Of a DNA stretch of 54,645 nucleotides, positions 1 to 9,494 are shown in pieces. The stretch lies in the IMG/VR virus record IMGVR_UViG_3300035698_003486, positions 1 through 54,645 of that record. One strand, written 5' to 3'. The translations under genes and the position numbers were made by a program. Under the pieces are notes generated by a model, which worked only from the letters and a program-made list of their open reading frames with translations, made no database searches and was not told where the DNA came from. This DNA is from a virus. How positions within the stretch are numbered: position 1 is the stretch's first letter; each line of letters begins with the position of its first letter.

Positions 1-2
1 AT

Positions 3-3000
3 GGTGCCCTCAAGGGTAAGCAGTATGCTGATGAAGTTATTGATAAGAATGCCAGACGTGCTGCCAAGAAAGATATCAAGGCGGTCTCTGTCGTAAATCT
101 GGGGGGCAAGCTCCTTACCAAGGATGGGTCAGCAGAAGCTACTCTAGCCAAGGATGGCCTCTATGACATCACCATTGAAGGCAAGCCTTATGGCAGGCGC
201 TTCCAGACTGAGAAGGCAGCCAATGACTTCCTAGAAGCTTACGCTTTCAGACAAGCAGAACTGGCTCGCAAGAGGCGCGGCAAGGCCAAGTACCTAGCTT
301 CAAAGAATGCAGTAGAAGAAGACTCTACGGAGATAGACCCGGCAATTGCTGCACAGATGTCCAATGAAGAGGCAGAAGGTACAGCCCAAGCAGATGTTGA
401 TGATGCCTTCCTAGAGTCAGTAATTGACAGTGAGCGTGACGAAGTGGAAGAGGGCAATACTGACAATCTTGCAGAAGGCTGGACCTCTGTAGAAGGGGGC
501 GCTCTACATAATAGCTATGCGTATCAGGATGGGCAAGTTCGCGTTCCTATTCAGAATCAGGAGAAGTGGGCCAAGGTTGTTGGGGAGATGCGCGCCTTAG
601 CTGAGAAGATTCTGGGAAGCTCCATTAATAGGATGTTTTTCACTGAAGCTCCCTACATCATTTGGGGAACCCACTCTGCTAGAGGTGTAACAACTGCCTT
701 ACCTAATGCAGGCCATATCGCCATTGCCTCTATAAGTAAGGATGGCCGTGTTGTAGTGCATGAAGCTTTGCATCTTGCAGAACGCCTAGGCCTTGTCTCT
801 TCCGAAGACATTAACATTCTCAATTCAAGTAAGCATCAGCTTATTGCTGTTGTAGAAGAGGCAAAGAAGCTAGGTGCAATCTTCCCAGGTACAGATGTTA
901 CCCAGAAGAGCATGGCGGAGATTCGCGCTTACGGTCTCGAAGCCTACTACCTCATGAAGAGTAGGGGGAAAAATCCCAAGACCCTCTATGGTAAGGCAAA
1001 GGAAATCTTTAGCCGCATCTGGAACTTCTTCAAGAATATGCGGAACCTCTTAGCCCAGAACGACATCAGAACCTACCAAGATATCTATGATGACTTCCTT
1101 AGTGGCAAGATGGCCGCCACCCCTAATACAGAAGCTACCCTAGAATACTTCAAGAAGCTACGCCTAGATGCGGCTCTACTTCCTCACGAGGTAGATGCCA
1201 TTGGTAATACAGTGGTACGTACTGCGGATGGTCAGCCTATTGTCTTCTTCAGGCGCAAGGCAGATGAAGGCGAAATTGTGGCAGTCTCGCAGGCCTCCGC
1301 TATGAATGAGTCAATGCCCACGTCAGACCTGCACCTCATTGATTCCAGCATTGCCCCGGCCTTTATGAATATGAAGAATCCCCTCATGATTAATATTTCT
1401 GAGTGGAATCCAAGTCCCCTTACGATCATGGAAGCCCTTATAGAGCAGCATATGGGCAAGGAAGCTACATATAATATACTCCTTGGTGTAGAACAAGACA
1501 TGATTAAGAATCCTGCTAAGGCATGGAAAATTCTTACTGATGTACTCAAGAGTGCGGGCTTTGATGGCCTTCAAATTAATCCTGTAGATTTTCTGCCTCA
1601 TTGGATCAGCTTTGATGAGAACCAGTTCGTCTACACTAGGGTCCCAGAATTTATTGATGTGCCCGCAGGCTTTGATACTAACTTTGCAGAAGTAATTCCC
1701 ACTGAGGCGGTACCCTTCACAGAAGAGAATATTGCCAGTCAGGATTACGGTGAAGGCACGGGCTTTAAGGTGGCGCGCAAGATTGCTGATCCCGCATGGA
1801 TCGCGGACCACTATCCGGCCTTTGCGCCTATCTTCAGAGTTGCCAAGGAGATGGGCAACAAGGCTAGTGAAATTCAGAACAAGATGCTACCCAAGTTGCG
1901 CACCTTCAAGGAGAACTACGCATCTAATCCGTGGCGCTTCTCTGTCGTAGGCACCAATAAGAAGCTGCAACTCCGCATTAACAAGACAAAGAATCTGACG
2001 CGGGCCGTTGCTGCTATGGATCACTTCGGCCTGACTGTCGAGATGCTGGAAGACAAGATTAGTCCTACCGCTCTTAGTGAAGATATGCAGCAGTCTCTTA
2101 ATGAGGATGGTGTAAGCACTGAGAATTTCCTCTATAGGGTCAGCGTCAAGGAGATGCAGCGTCTCTACGGGGACTTCTACGGCGAAGAGCTAGATATTCC
2201 TGTCAATGATGTCTTCCATGCTGAGAGTACCTTCTACTTGGATTACACGGATTGGCAGACGGTAAAGAACATCTACGAGATTTCCCAGATGACCCTTGAT
2301 GAACTGGGCAAGGCGCGTATCGCTGAAGCCGGTAAGATCATGGGCGCGATCCTTGATCCCAATACTCCCCTTGCAGTCCTCTATGGCCTTCTTCCCGACG
2401 CAGGTAAGATTGATAGTGAGAAGCTGGACGCCCTCATCAAGGACCTTGAGCAGATCAATAAGCTTAAGGGTAAATTCTATATTCCCCACATGCGCCATGG
2501 CGATTACGCTATTGCCGTTCACGACAAGATTGTTGAGGCAGATGGCACTATTAAGCAGGGAGAAATTCGCTACCTAGAATACTTTGATATTCCTATACTA
2601 AAGCGTGACGGCAAGAAGCTCCTTAGCAAGAAGCGGCGCATTCGGCAGACCACTGCAGAGCACATGAATGCCATGCCTGATGAGTACAAGAATGAGGACA
2701 AGTACATCATTAGTCCTATGTCCCCTAATAGAGACTACTTCAAGAGTACTCCCCTCTACAAGAATGCCCTAGGTGAACTTGTAGATATTCAATCTCTTGC
2801 CCATAAATTTGGTATTGCGCTGCCCGGTGCAGAGAATACTGCAGAATGGGACACCTTCAATATGGAGATGAAGCACGCCACCTTTACCTCTCAAGTCAAG
2901 TACCAGTTCGTGCGCCGTAAGAATACTCCCGGCTACATTAATGCGAGCAATCTTGACTCCTATCTTGATAGCTCCCTTCTCAAGGGGACCATCCGCAACG

Positions 3001-4751
3001 CTTACTTCATTGCTCGTGCTTCTACTTTCTCCAAGGCATCCGAGGCTCTAGAGAATGTGCAGAACAACAAAGATGTGGGCGACTATGCTCTGAAGTATTT
3101 CCAGTATGCTTTTACGCCACAAGAAGAATTCGCTGCCATTAGACAGGCCGCATTCTTCTGGGCCATCGGCTTCAACTTTGCCTCTGCCGCCGTCAATGCC
3201 ACGCAGCTTGCAGTGGCCTCCGCTCCCTTCTTATCACACTTTGGGGGTGTGCGTCAAACCATAAAGCATATGACCAAGGCCCTTGGGGTATTTCGCAAGA
3301 TGGTGAATTGGCAAGCCCTAAAGAGTGGGCAGTTCTTTGCCTTCTCTGAAGACATCATTGACTGGGAGAAGAAGCCCAAGAGTATTGATCCTGCTCTCTG
3401 GAAGGCGATGCATGCTGCTGCCCAGAGGGGCCTGCTATTCCCCATCTCTACAGATTCGCAGCGGTCTTCACGGCGTATCGGCGGTGACGCTTTTGCTGCC
3501 TCAAATCGAACGCGTGAACTTTGGGCGGAAGTCCAGAACTTTGCAGCCACAGGCTTCAACTTCGTAGAGATTATGAACCGCGTCGTTACCTTCGTTGCCG
3601 CCTATGAGATGGCACGAACCAATCCCAGCTTCCGTGCCAAGATGCAGGACTATATGAAGAATACGCATCATGCCTCAGACATTGCAGAAGCTAAAGGGTC
3701 TGCGGAAATGCTTGCAAGTATTGCCGTAGAGAAGACGCAGTTCCTTGTTGACAAGATCAATAGGCCGGAACTCATGCGAGGTGTCATGGCTATTCCCACG
3801 CAGTTCCTCTCCTTCACTACGAAGATGACCCAACTCCAACTTGAAGGACTGGGCGAAGCCTATAAGGGCCTTAAGGAAAAGAACTTTTCAAAGACCAAGA
3901 TGGCGACGATGATGGCTATGACCATGTGGGCACTGGGTGGCGTGTTCGTCTATCCGGGCATTAGAGACCTCTTTACACTCCTTGGCCTTATGAGTGATGC
4001 TCCCCCTGAGGAAGAGGTGCGCCTATGGGCTAATGAACTCTTCGGTGAAGACCTAGCCAAGCTTACTCTCTATGGTATTCCGACCGCCCTAGGTATGGAT
4101 ATCAGTCAGCGCATCGGTATGCAGGTCCTGCCCTCCGGCCTTATTGAGGGGCATACTGCAGAGATTGGCCCAGCAGCCGGTCTTGTCTCAGGGGCCATTA
4201 CAGAATTCCTGCGCAGACGTGGGCAAGGTTACGATATGGCCTATTCAGCTTCGGCCCTCCTACCTATCGCCATGAAGAATATAGCCAATGCTGTCGATGA
4301 GTCACAAGGTGGTGCCCGCTCTGGCTCTGGTGCCCTCCTAGGCTACGAGCCTAATGCCCTTGAGACCTTTATCAAATTTATGGGCTTCACACCTACTCAG
4401 CAGTCAGAGAGGCGGCGTACCGTCTATCAGGAGCAGGCCTTCGATCAGAAGACACGTAGCGCCACTGAACGTGTTCACGATCAATTGACTAACCTTTATT
4501 GGGACCGCCTCAAGGCTAAGAGGGGAGGGGACACAGAAGAAGTTCAGAGCATTACAGCAAATATTCGTGAGATGATTGCAGATGTTCGTGAGCATAATCA
4601 GAGTGTGGAGCCTGAACACCGCATCAACTTGAATCTAGAGACTGTGCAGGAGCGCCTGCGTAGAGACCTCTTGCGCAGTAATGGCGACCCCTACTTAAGT
4701 GGCATCAGGTCAGACCTGAGACGCCGCTTCCGTCAGCAATACTATTCTTGA
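3..4751 (+). CDS. Large polyvalent virion protein, 5'-truncated by window edge
   Basis: The frame is open from base 3, so the start lies outside the window; about 1,582 codons are present. An HExxH zinc-metallopeptidase motif (HEALH) sits at bases 759-773, followed by helix-rich sequence. Around bases 1,320-1,650 there is a region resembling the ADP-ribosyltransferase-like domain of phage polyvalent proteins, with AGFDG and a later ISFDENQ. The C-terminal half (about 2,600-4,700) is long and mostly helical, with hydrophobic stretches near 3,130-3,230 and 3,900-3,970, like the large polyvalent protein-associated regions. Proteins of this type are packaged in the capsid and ejected with the DNA to act early in the cell. 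Domain assignments are by eye; that it is a large ejected or internal protein is inferred from size, composition and its place before late genes. Confidence 0.75.
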   Translation, partial: GALKGKQYADEVIDKNARRAAKKDIKAVSVVNLGGKLLTKDGSAEATLAKDGLYDITIEGKPYGRRFQTEKAANDFLEAYAFRQAELARKRRGKAKYLASKNAVEEDSTEIDPAIAAQMSNEEAEGTAQADVDDAFLESVIDSERDEVEEGNTDNLAEGWTSVEGGALHNSYAYQDGQVRVPIQNQEKWAKVVGEMRALAEKILGSSINRMFFTEAPYIIWGTHSARGVTTALPNAGHIAIASISKDGRVVVHEALHLAERLGLVSSEDINILNSSKHQLIAVVEEAKKLGAIFPGTDVTQKSMAEIRAYGLEAYYLMKSRGKNPKTLYGKAKEIFSRIWNFFKNMRNLLAQNDIRTYQDIYDDFLSGKMAATPNTEATLEYFKKLRLDAALLPHEVDAIGNTVVRTADGQPIVFFRRKADEGEIVAVSQASAMNESMPTSDLHLIDSSIAPAFMNMKNPLMINISEWNPSPLTIMEALIEQHMGKEATYNILLGVEQDMIKNPAKAWKILTDVLKSAGFDGLQINPVDFLPHWISFDENQFVYTRVPEFIDVPAGFDTNFAEVIPTEAVPFTEENIASQDYGEGTGFKVARKIADPAWIADHYPAFAPIFRVAKEMGNKASEIQNKMLPKLRTFKENYASNPWRFSVVGTNKKLQLRINKTKNLTRAVAAMDHFGLTVEMLEDKISPTALSEDMQQSLNEDGVSTENFLYRVSVKEMQRLYGDFYGEELDIPVNDVFHAESTFYLDYTDWQTVKNIYEISQMTLDELGKARIAEAGKIMGAILDPNTPLAVLYGLLPDAGKIDSEKLDALIKDLEQINKLKGKFYIPHMRHGDYAIAVHDKIVEADGTIKQGEIRYLEYFDIPILKRDGKKLLSKKRRIRQTTAEHMNAMPDEYKNEDKYIISPMSPNRDYFKSTPLYKNALGELVDIQSLAHKFGIALPGAENTAEWDTFNMEMKHATFTSQVKYQFVRRKNTPGYINASNLDSYLDSSLLKGTIRNAYFIARASTFSKASEALENVQNNKDVGDYALKYFQYAFTPQEEFAAIRQAAFFWAIGFNFASAAVNATQLAVASAPFLSHFGGVRQTIKHMTKALGVFRKMVNWQALKSGQFFAFSEDIIDWEKKPKSIDPALWKAMHAAAQRGLLFPISTDSQRSSRRIGGDAFAASNRTRELWAEVQNFAATGFNFVEIMNRVVTFVAAYEMARTNPSFRAKMQDYMKNTHHASDIAEAKGSAEMLASIAVEKTQFLVDKINRPELMRGVMAIPTQFLSFTTKMTQLQLEGLGEAYKGLKEKNFSKTKMATMMAMTMWALGGVFVYPGIRDLFTLLGLMSDAPPEEEVRLWANELFGEDLAKLTLYGIPTALGMDISQRIGMQVLPSGLIEGHTAEIGPAAGLVSGAITEFLRRRGQGYDMAYSASALLPIAMKNIANAVDESQGGARSGSGALLGYEPNALETFIKFMGFTPTQQSERRRTVYQEQAFDQKTRSATERVHDQLTNLYWDRLKAKRGGDTEEVQSITANIREMIADVREHNQSVEPEHRINLNLETVQERLRRDLLRSNGDPYLSGIRSDLRRRFRQQYYS

Positions 4752-4775
4752 CAAGCTTGATATAAGGAGTATAAT
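4748..4775 (+). promoter_or_regulatory. Sigma70-type promoter
   Basis: TTGACA (4748-4753), 16-bp spacer, TATAAT (4770-4775). The -35 overlaps the stop of the polyvalent gene. The -10 ends only 6 bp before the ATG of the protease gene, so a transcript from here would start at or next to that ATG. An AGGAG lies about 12 bp before the ATG and could serve longer transcripts. Confidence 0.6.
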
Positions 4776-4781
4776 TAAGGT

Positions 4782-5504
4782 ATGAAACGGTTACTAATTG
4801 GACTTGTTGCACTATTTCTATTGACAGCTTCTGCCCCCTCTAATACTTATGAGGCGATTACTCAGATGCTGGCACCTGTGGTCCAACTTAATACGGCAGA
4901 CAGGCCTGTAGGTTCTGGCACTTCCATCTACTATGATGGCACCTACTCCTACATTATTACTGCCAAGCATGTGACAGACTACATTGTTGATGCCCGTAAT
5001 ATTGCTTATACTACTTATGATAATTACGGCGCACCTCTTGAGATTACACACCTACCCTATGAAGAAGTGTATACCTCCCCAACCGTAGACCTCTCCCTTA
5101 TCAGAGTAGAGGCGAAGTTGCCTGTAGCATCCTTAGGCTTTACATCTGGGGTATCCACAGAATCTTATACAGTAGGCGGGGGCTTTGGGATGCCCATCTT
5201 TATGACCAAGGGAATTATCTCTGCCCTCTTCGAGGATAAGATTCAGCATTCGTCTGAGGCCGCGCCCGGTAATAGTGGTGGAGGTCTCTTCATATGGGAC
5301 AAGACGGACAAGAGGTATGAACTTGTAGGCGTAGTAGACATGGTGTACACTAAAGCACTCTCCAGTGTACTCTCTAAGTATGTGCGAACTGAAGTCCATT
5401 ACATTGCCCTTTCATTACAATATAAGGATTTTCTAGATGAAGCAGGCTTTGCCAATATTTATCGGCTACGATCCTCGCGAGTCAATAGCGTACCAGATCG
5501 CTAA
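4782..5504 (+). CDS. Secreted trypsin-like serine protease
   Basis: 240 aa. Residues 1-18 form a cleavable signal peptide (KR, then a hydrophobic core ending ASA). The rest looks like a chymotrypsin-fold (S1/V8 type) protease: the catalytic triad is visible as H63 in TAKHV, D103 in TVDLSLI and S165 in APGNSGGG. It would act in the periplasm or outside the cell, possibly on envelope or surface proteins or on virion proteins; the substrate cannot be told. The 3' end overlaps the glycosyltransferase gene by 68 bp. A signal-peptide serine protease is uncommon in phages. Confidence 0.8.
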   Translation: MKRLLIGLVALFLLTASAPSNTYEAITQMLAPVVQLNTADRPVGSGTSIYYDGTYSYIITAKHVTDYIVDARNIAYTTYDNYGAPLEITHLPYEEVYTSPTVDLSLIRVEAKLPVASLGFTSGVSTESYTVGGGFGMPIFMTKGIISALFEDKIQHSSEAAPGNSGGGLFIWDKTDKRYELVGVVDMVYTKALSSVLSKYVRTEVHYIALSLQYKDFLDEAGFANIYRLRSSRVNSVPDR

Positions 5505-6192
5505 ATTCTCTATTGAGAGACGGGCAACCATTCCAGTTGACATCCGCCCCCTAGAGATTAATACTCTCAGGGCACAGGGCCTCTATACTCGGCCCTCTTT
5601 CATTGAAGGCCTTTCGGGTCAGACCATTGACGCTATTGATGGGCGACCCTACTCTTCGGAGTTCACCTTTACTCGCTTCTTGGTGCCCGAGTTAGCCCGC
5701 CTTGAAGGCTATTCTGACTGGGTAATGTTCGTTGATCCCGACTTCCTATTCTTGGAGGACATCGCCAATATGATGATCCACACCAAGAAAGGAGACTACG
5801 ACATCATGTGTGTCAAGCACAAGTTCAATGGCACTACTTCAACTAAACTTGACAACAAGGTCCAAAGCGGGTATCCTCGTAAGCTATGGTCTTCCATGTT
5901 TCTCTTTAATCTTAAGGGGGAATACAGATTTCCTAATGTAAACTCTACTCCGGGCCGGGACCTCCACGCTTTCAAGGGATGCCCCGATCACCTTATTGGT
6001 AGTATCCCTGAGGACTGGAACCATATTCCGGGACACTCCAAGTGCCGTAGTCCCGCAGCCATTCACTACACGGAGTTCTCACCGTGGTTCCCCAGCCAAG
6101 AGAATTGTGCTATGGGCGACTTGTGGTGGAAGGAAATGGAAGCCTATCAGAAGACAATCACCCTTAAAAAGAAGAAGGAGATTTGGTGGTAA
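5437..6192 (+). CDS. Glycosyltransferase (GT8-like)
   Basis: 251 aa. The N-terminus has the IFIGYDPRES pattern common to phage GT-A glycosyltransferases, and a DxD-type metal/nucleotide-sugar site appears as FVDPDFLFLED near residues 98-108. IHYTEFSPWF near the C-terminus matches the H-x-T/G region of the same group. The start is the ATG after AAGGA at about 9 bp spacing; it lies inside the end of the protease gene. The stop overlaps the ATG of the next gene (TAATG), so the two are coupled. Likely role: adding sugar to a virion protein or to the host surface; the acceptor is unknown. Confidence 0.75.
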   Translation: MKQALPIFIGYDPRESIAYQIAKFSIERRATIPVDIRPLEINTLRAQGLYTRPSFIEGLSGQTIDAIDGRPYSSEFTFTRFLVPELARLEGYSDWVMFVDPDFLFLEDIANMMIHTKKGDYDIMCVKHKFNGTTSTKLDNKVQSGYPRKLWSSMFLFNLKGEYRFPNVNSTPGRDLHAFKGCPDHLIGSIPEDWNHIPGHSKCRSPAAIHYTEFSPWFPSQENCAMGDLWWKEMEAYQKTITLKKKKEIWW

Positions 6193-8405
6193 TGTATACA
6201 GTAGTAACATCGTTCAATAAGGAAGGCTACGATAAGTATGCCAAGACATTCCTAGAAGCATACAAAGACAAGTGGCCTTCTGACGTATATCTTATGGCAT
6301 ACTACCATGATATGGAAGTTCCAGAAGATGCACCCAAGGCAGATAATATTGGCTACTTTAATTTGCACGAGACATCCGACCACGATAACTGGTTCAAGTC
6401 CTTTGGATCATTGAATGGTGTTAGCCCTGAAGGCAACTACAACTACAGGGTAGATGCCCAGAAGTTTGCACACAAGGTCTTCGCTATCGTGGATGCAGCC
6501 CGCCTTCTCAAGAAGGACTCCACTCTCATCTGGCTAGACGCCGACACAGAGACCCTTAAGGAAGTTACTATTGAGGACCTGCAGGAGTGGGCACCCGATG
6601 ACGTAGTAATTTCCCACTTGGGGCGCACCTCCATCGACTACAGTGAAACTTCTTTCCTGAGCATCAAGCTCAATACCTTGGGCGTATACTTCATTGGGGA
6701 CCTCAAGGGCACCTATCTCAGTGGCGAGATGTTCCGCTATCAGGAGTGGCACGATGGCTACATCTTCACGCGCCTCCTTAACTATCACGCGGCGCACGGC
6801 CTCTCAGTCAAGAACTTGAGTGAGGGTGTCGAGGGTCTTGAGGCTTTCCAGTTCTCTCCCCTAGGGCGCAAGATGGAGCACTACAAGGGGGCGCGCAAAG
6901 ACAAGGTGCAGAACACCGCCAATAGGTATGAAATGCTTATGGGCCTAGTGCGCCACTACCGTCCCTCTGTAATTTGCGAGACAGGCACTTGGCGCGGAGA
7001 GCGTGCTGTGCAGATAGGCTTCCATGCCTTACAGTACACAGATCACGTCCACTACATTGGCTTTGACCTCTTTGAAGAGGGAACGGAGGAACTGGATGTT
7101 ACAGAACTTAACGCCAAGAGTCGGCAGACTGTTGAAGGAGTTTCTGCAGAACTCGAAAGATTTGCTAAGACCGCTGAAGAGCACGGCAAGAAGTTCACTT
7201 ATGAATTGCATAAAGGCAACACCAACATTACAATGGCGGGCGTTGACCTCTCAGGTGTGGACTTTGCTTTCATTGATGGGGGCCACTCTGTTGGCACTAC
7301 CCATAATGATTATGAGTATCTTAAGCATGTTCCTGTTATCGTTCTTGACGATTACTTTACTCCTGATAGTCGTGGGGGTATCCCTGCCCCAGAGTATTGT
7401 GGCACGAACCACCTCTGGGATAACACGCTTGCGGACGCGCCTCGCAAATTCATCTTGCCTTCTAAGGATGGAGTACGCGAAGGGGGCATTACCCATCTGG
7501 CCGTACTTCTAACTACTGACGAGAGCTTTGATCCTCCCCAGTTCGGCATTGCTCCGAAAGGTGATGGCGGGGGCTTCAAGATTCAGCCTAAGGATTCCCG
7601 CCCCAAGGAGTACATTGCCGAAAATATCAAGTACGCTCTCTCAAAGATCAAGAAGTGGGTGCCACAGTGCGAAGTGGCGGGCCGGGAAGTACTCATCTGC
7701 AGTGCAGGCCCATCCCTGAAGAATCACCTTGAGGAACTTAAGAGGAAGCAGAAGGAGGGCGCGCTCATCCTTTGTGTCAAGCATTCCCTGCCCATCCTTG
7801 TGGGCGCGGGCATCAAGCCTTGGGGCTGTGTCATTCTTGATCCACGGCCTTTCAATGAAGAGTCTACTCATGGCAAGGTCCGTAGCTCCTTAGTGGACAG
7901 GGCACCCAAGAGCACAAAGTTCTTCGTGGCCTCTATGACCGACAAGGCTATGGTCGATTTCCTCGTAGACAATCACTACGACGTATGGGGTTGGCACGCT
8001 TGGAACTCTGCCGTGAAGCTGGTCCCGGAACTTGAGGGTACTGACCACTTCTTTGTACAGGGCGGCACTTGCAGTGCAATGCGCTCAGTAGGTCTTATGT
8101 ACACTATGGGCTTCAGGCGCTTCATCCTCTATGGCTTTGATTCTTGCATGGATGGCAAGCCCGATGACGTGGATGCTCAGGATGATAAGGGTAATCCCAA
8201 GTACTTCGTTGCGGAAGTTAATGGCAAGAAGTTCTACACCACAGGTGAACTTGTGGCGCAGGCCCAAGACGCTGAACAACTCTTTGATAAGCAGGGTGTA
8301 GACGTATACATTGAGGTCAAGCCTTCTGGTATTATCTACGAGATGTGGAAGGGAAAGGTCTTGCCGACGATCAAGCAGGAGTTTGCTGATACCGTTGGAG
8401 CGTGA
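6192..8405 (+). CDS. Glycosyltransferase - SAM methyltransferase - DUF115 fusion
   Basis: 737 aa in three parts. Residues 1 to about 225: GT-A-like glycosyltransferase with WLDADTET as the DxD site. About 240-430: class I SAM-dependent methyltransferase, with ETGTWRGERA as the glycine-rich SAM loop, then IGFDLFEEG, DFAFIDGGHS and VLDDYF. About 490-737: DUF115/MptE-like domain with LICSAGPSL, CVKHSLPILVGAGIKPWG and FILYGFDSCM. DUF115 proteins are associated with surface or flagellar sugar (nonulosonate) transfer. The ATG at 6192 (TAATG with the previous stop) is preferred over an upstream TTG. Together with the preceding gene it looks like a glycan-modification module, inferred to decorate virion or host-surface structures. 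Confidence 0.75.
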   Translation: MYTVVTSFNKEGYDKYAKTFLEAYKDKWPSDVYLMAYYHDMEVPEDAPKADNIGYFNLHETSDHDNWFKSFGSLNGVSPEGNYNYRVDAQKFAHKVFAIVDAARLLKKDSTLIWLDADTETLKEVTIEDLQEWAPDDVVISHLGRTSIDYSETSFLSIKLNTLGVYFIGDLKGTYLSGEMFRYQEWHDGYIFTRLLNYHAAHGLSVKNLSEGVEGLEAFQFSPLGRKMEHYKGARKDKVQNTANRYEMLMGLVRHYRPSVICETGTWRGERAVQIGFHALQYTDHVHYIGFDLFEEGTEELDVTELNAKSRQTVEGVSAELERFAKTAEEHGKKFTYELHKGNTNITMAGVDLSGVDFAFIDGGHSVGTTHNDYEYLKHVPVIVLDDYFTPDSRGGIPAPEYCGTNHLWDNTLADAPRKFILPSKDGVREGGITHLAVLLTTDESFDPPQFGIAPKGDGGGFKIQPKDSRPKEYIAENIKYALSKIKKWVPQCEVAGREVLICSAGPSLKNHLEELKRKQKEGALILCVKHSLPILVGAGIKPWGCVILDPRPFNEESTHGKVRSSLVDRAPKSTKFFVASMTDKAMVDFLVDNHYDVWGWHAWNSAVKLVPELEGTDHFFVQGGTCSAMRSVGLMYTMGFRRFILYGFDSCMDGKPDDVDAQDDKGNPKYFVAEVNGKKFYTTGELVAQAQDAEQLFDKQGVDVYIEVKPSGIIYEMWKGKVLPTIKQEFADTVGA

Positions 8406-8438
8406 TATAATAAGAGCTTCACCATTTCAAGGAAACAC

Positions 8439-8576
8439 ATGAAAGATAATACAGGTAAGCCTTGCAAAGATTGTAAAAAAGGGCACTACAGAGAAACCTC
8501 CATCCATGACGATTGGGACGGGCGGCTTCATTGCTCTGAATGTGGTGCTGAAATTCGGAGATGGGAACATGAGTAA
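8439..8576 (+). CDS. Small zinc-ribbon protein
   Basis: 45 aa, starts ATG after AAGGAAAC. Two CxxC pairs (CKDC near residue 9 and CSEC near residue 33) predict a zinc ribbon. The stop overlaps the start of the metallophosphoesterase gene by 8 bp, the usual coupling in this operon. Function unknown. Confidence 0.6.
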   Translation: MKDNTGKPCKDCKKGHYRETSIHDDWDGRLHCSECGAEIRRWEHE

Positions 8577-9309
8577 CATTCTCGTAATCCCTGACAGCCA
8601 CTGCAAGCCCGAGGCGTCTAACAGGCGCTTCGACTGGCTTGGCAATCTGATTGCTGACAAGAGGCCTGATGTCGTTGTGCACTTGGGCGACTTCTATGAT
8701 ATGGGTTCCCTGTGCTCTTACGATAAGGGCAAGGCGGGCTTCGTCTCCAAGAATTACAAGGGAGACATTGATGCAGGCCACGATGCCGCAGACCGAATGT
8801 TTGCGCGCCTACGAGCCAGTAAGAAGAAGGTGCCCCGCCGTGTCTTTTGTGAGGGGAACCACGAGTACAGATACCACCGCCTTCTAGATTATGAGCCGCA
8901 GCTTAAGGGAGAGCTTCGTGCCCCCGCGCCTCCGGGCTGGGAGTATAATGGCTTTCTGGTGCCCGTCGATATTGATGGCGTGACGTTCCAGCACTACTTT
9001 GTGTCAGGCGTTATGGCCCGCGCTATCAGCGGCGAGCACCCTGCGGCCTCTATTGTCAAGCAGCATATGATTAGTGCTGTCAGTGGGCACAGCCACCTCG
9101 TTGACTACGCAGAGCGTACGCGCTCTAATGGCGAGAAGGTGCAGAGCCTTGTGGCCGGATGCTTCCTTGATGAAGATCAAGTTGAAGAGTATGCAAAGCC
9201 GGTCCAGCATATGTGGCGCAACTGCGTTAGCTACTTGCACGATGTGCGGGCGGGCACTTACGACTTAGAATTAATCTCATATGAACGGCTCAAGAAGGAG
9301 TACTCCTGA
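8569..9309 (+). CDS. Calcineurin-like metallophosphoesterase
   Basis: 246 aa from the ATG at 8569 (sequence MSNILVIPDSH). The five metallophosphoesterase motifs are visible: PDSHC (D-x-H), HLGDFYD (GD), EGNHEYR (GNH[DE]), a later H (KQHM) and GHSH. The family hydrolyses phosphodiesters or phosphomonoesters with two metal ions. An upstream in-frame start at 8506 is rejected because it would overlap the zinc-ribbon gene. A second, unrelated-looking phosphoesterase is at 26,912-27,538. Substrate unknown; the neighbours are glycan-modification and lysis genes. Confidence 0.8.
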   Translation: MSNILVIPDSHCKPEASNRRFDWLGNLIADKRPDVVVHLGDFYDMGSLCSYDKGKAGFVSKNYKGDIDAGHDAADRMFARLRASKKKVPRRVFCEGNHEYRYHRLLDYEPQLKGELRAPAPPGWEYNGFLVPVDIDGVTFQHYFVSGVMARAISGEHPAASIVKQHMISAVSGHSHLVDYAERTRSNGEKVQSLVAGCFLDEDQVEEYAKPVQHMWRNCVSYLHDVRAGTYDLELISYERLKKEYS

Positions 9310-9494
9310 TGAGAGCATGGACATTACACCATCCATGGGAAGAGCATGAACTTCCAATTGAAGGTGAACTAGAGATGGAACAGCTTATACGATATAGGTA
9401 CAAGGAGGCCTTCTATGCAATACCTCAGTACTTTGCTACTACAATTGACAGGGATTCATTATGGACTGGAAAAATCTTGGCGAAAAACTATTAG
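9309..9494 (+). CDS. Small hypothetical protein
   Basis: 61 aa. The ATG overlaps the preceding TGA (TGATG), suggesting translational coupling. The 3' end overlaps the holin gene by 34 bp. No family recognised; sequence is acidic then basic with several aromatic residues, no membrane segment. Confidence 0.45.
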   Translation: MRAWTLHHPWEEHELPIEGELEMEQLIRYRYKEAFYAIPQYFATTIDRDSLWTGKILAKNY

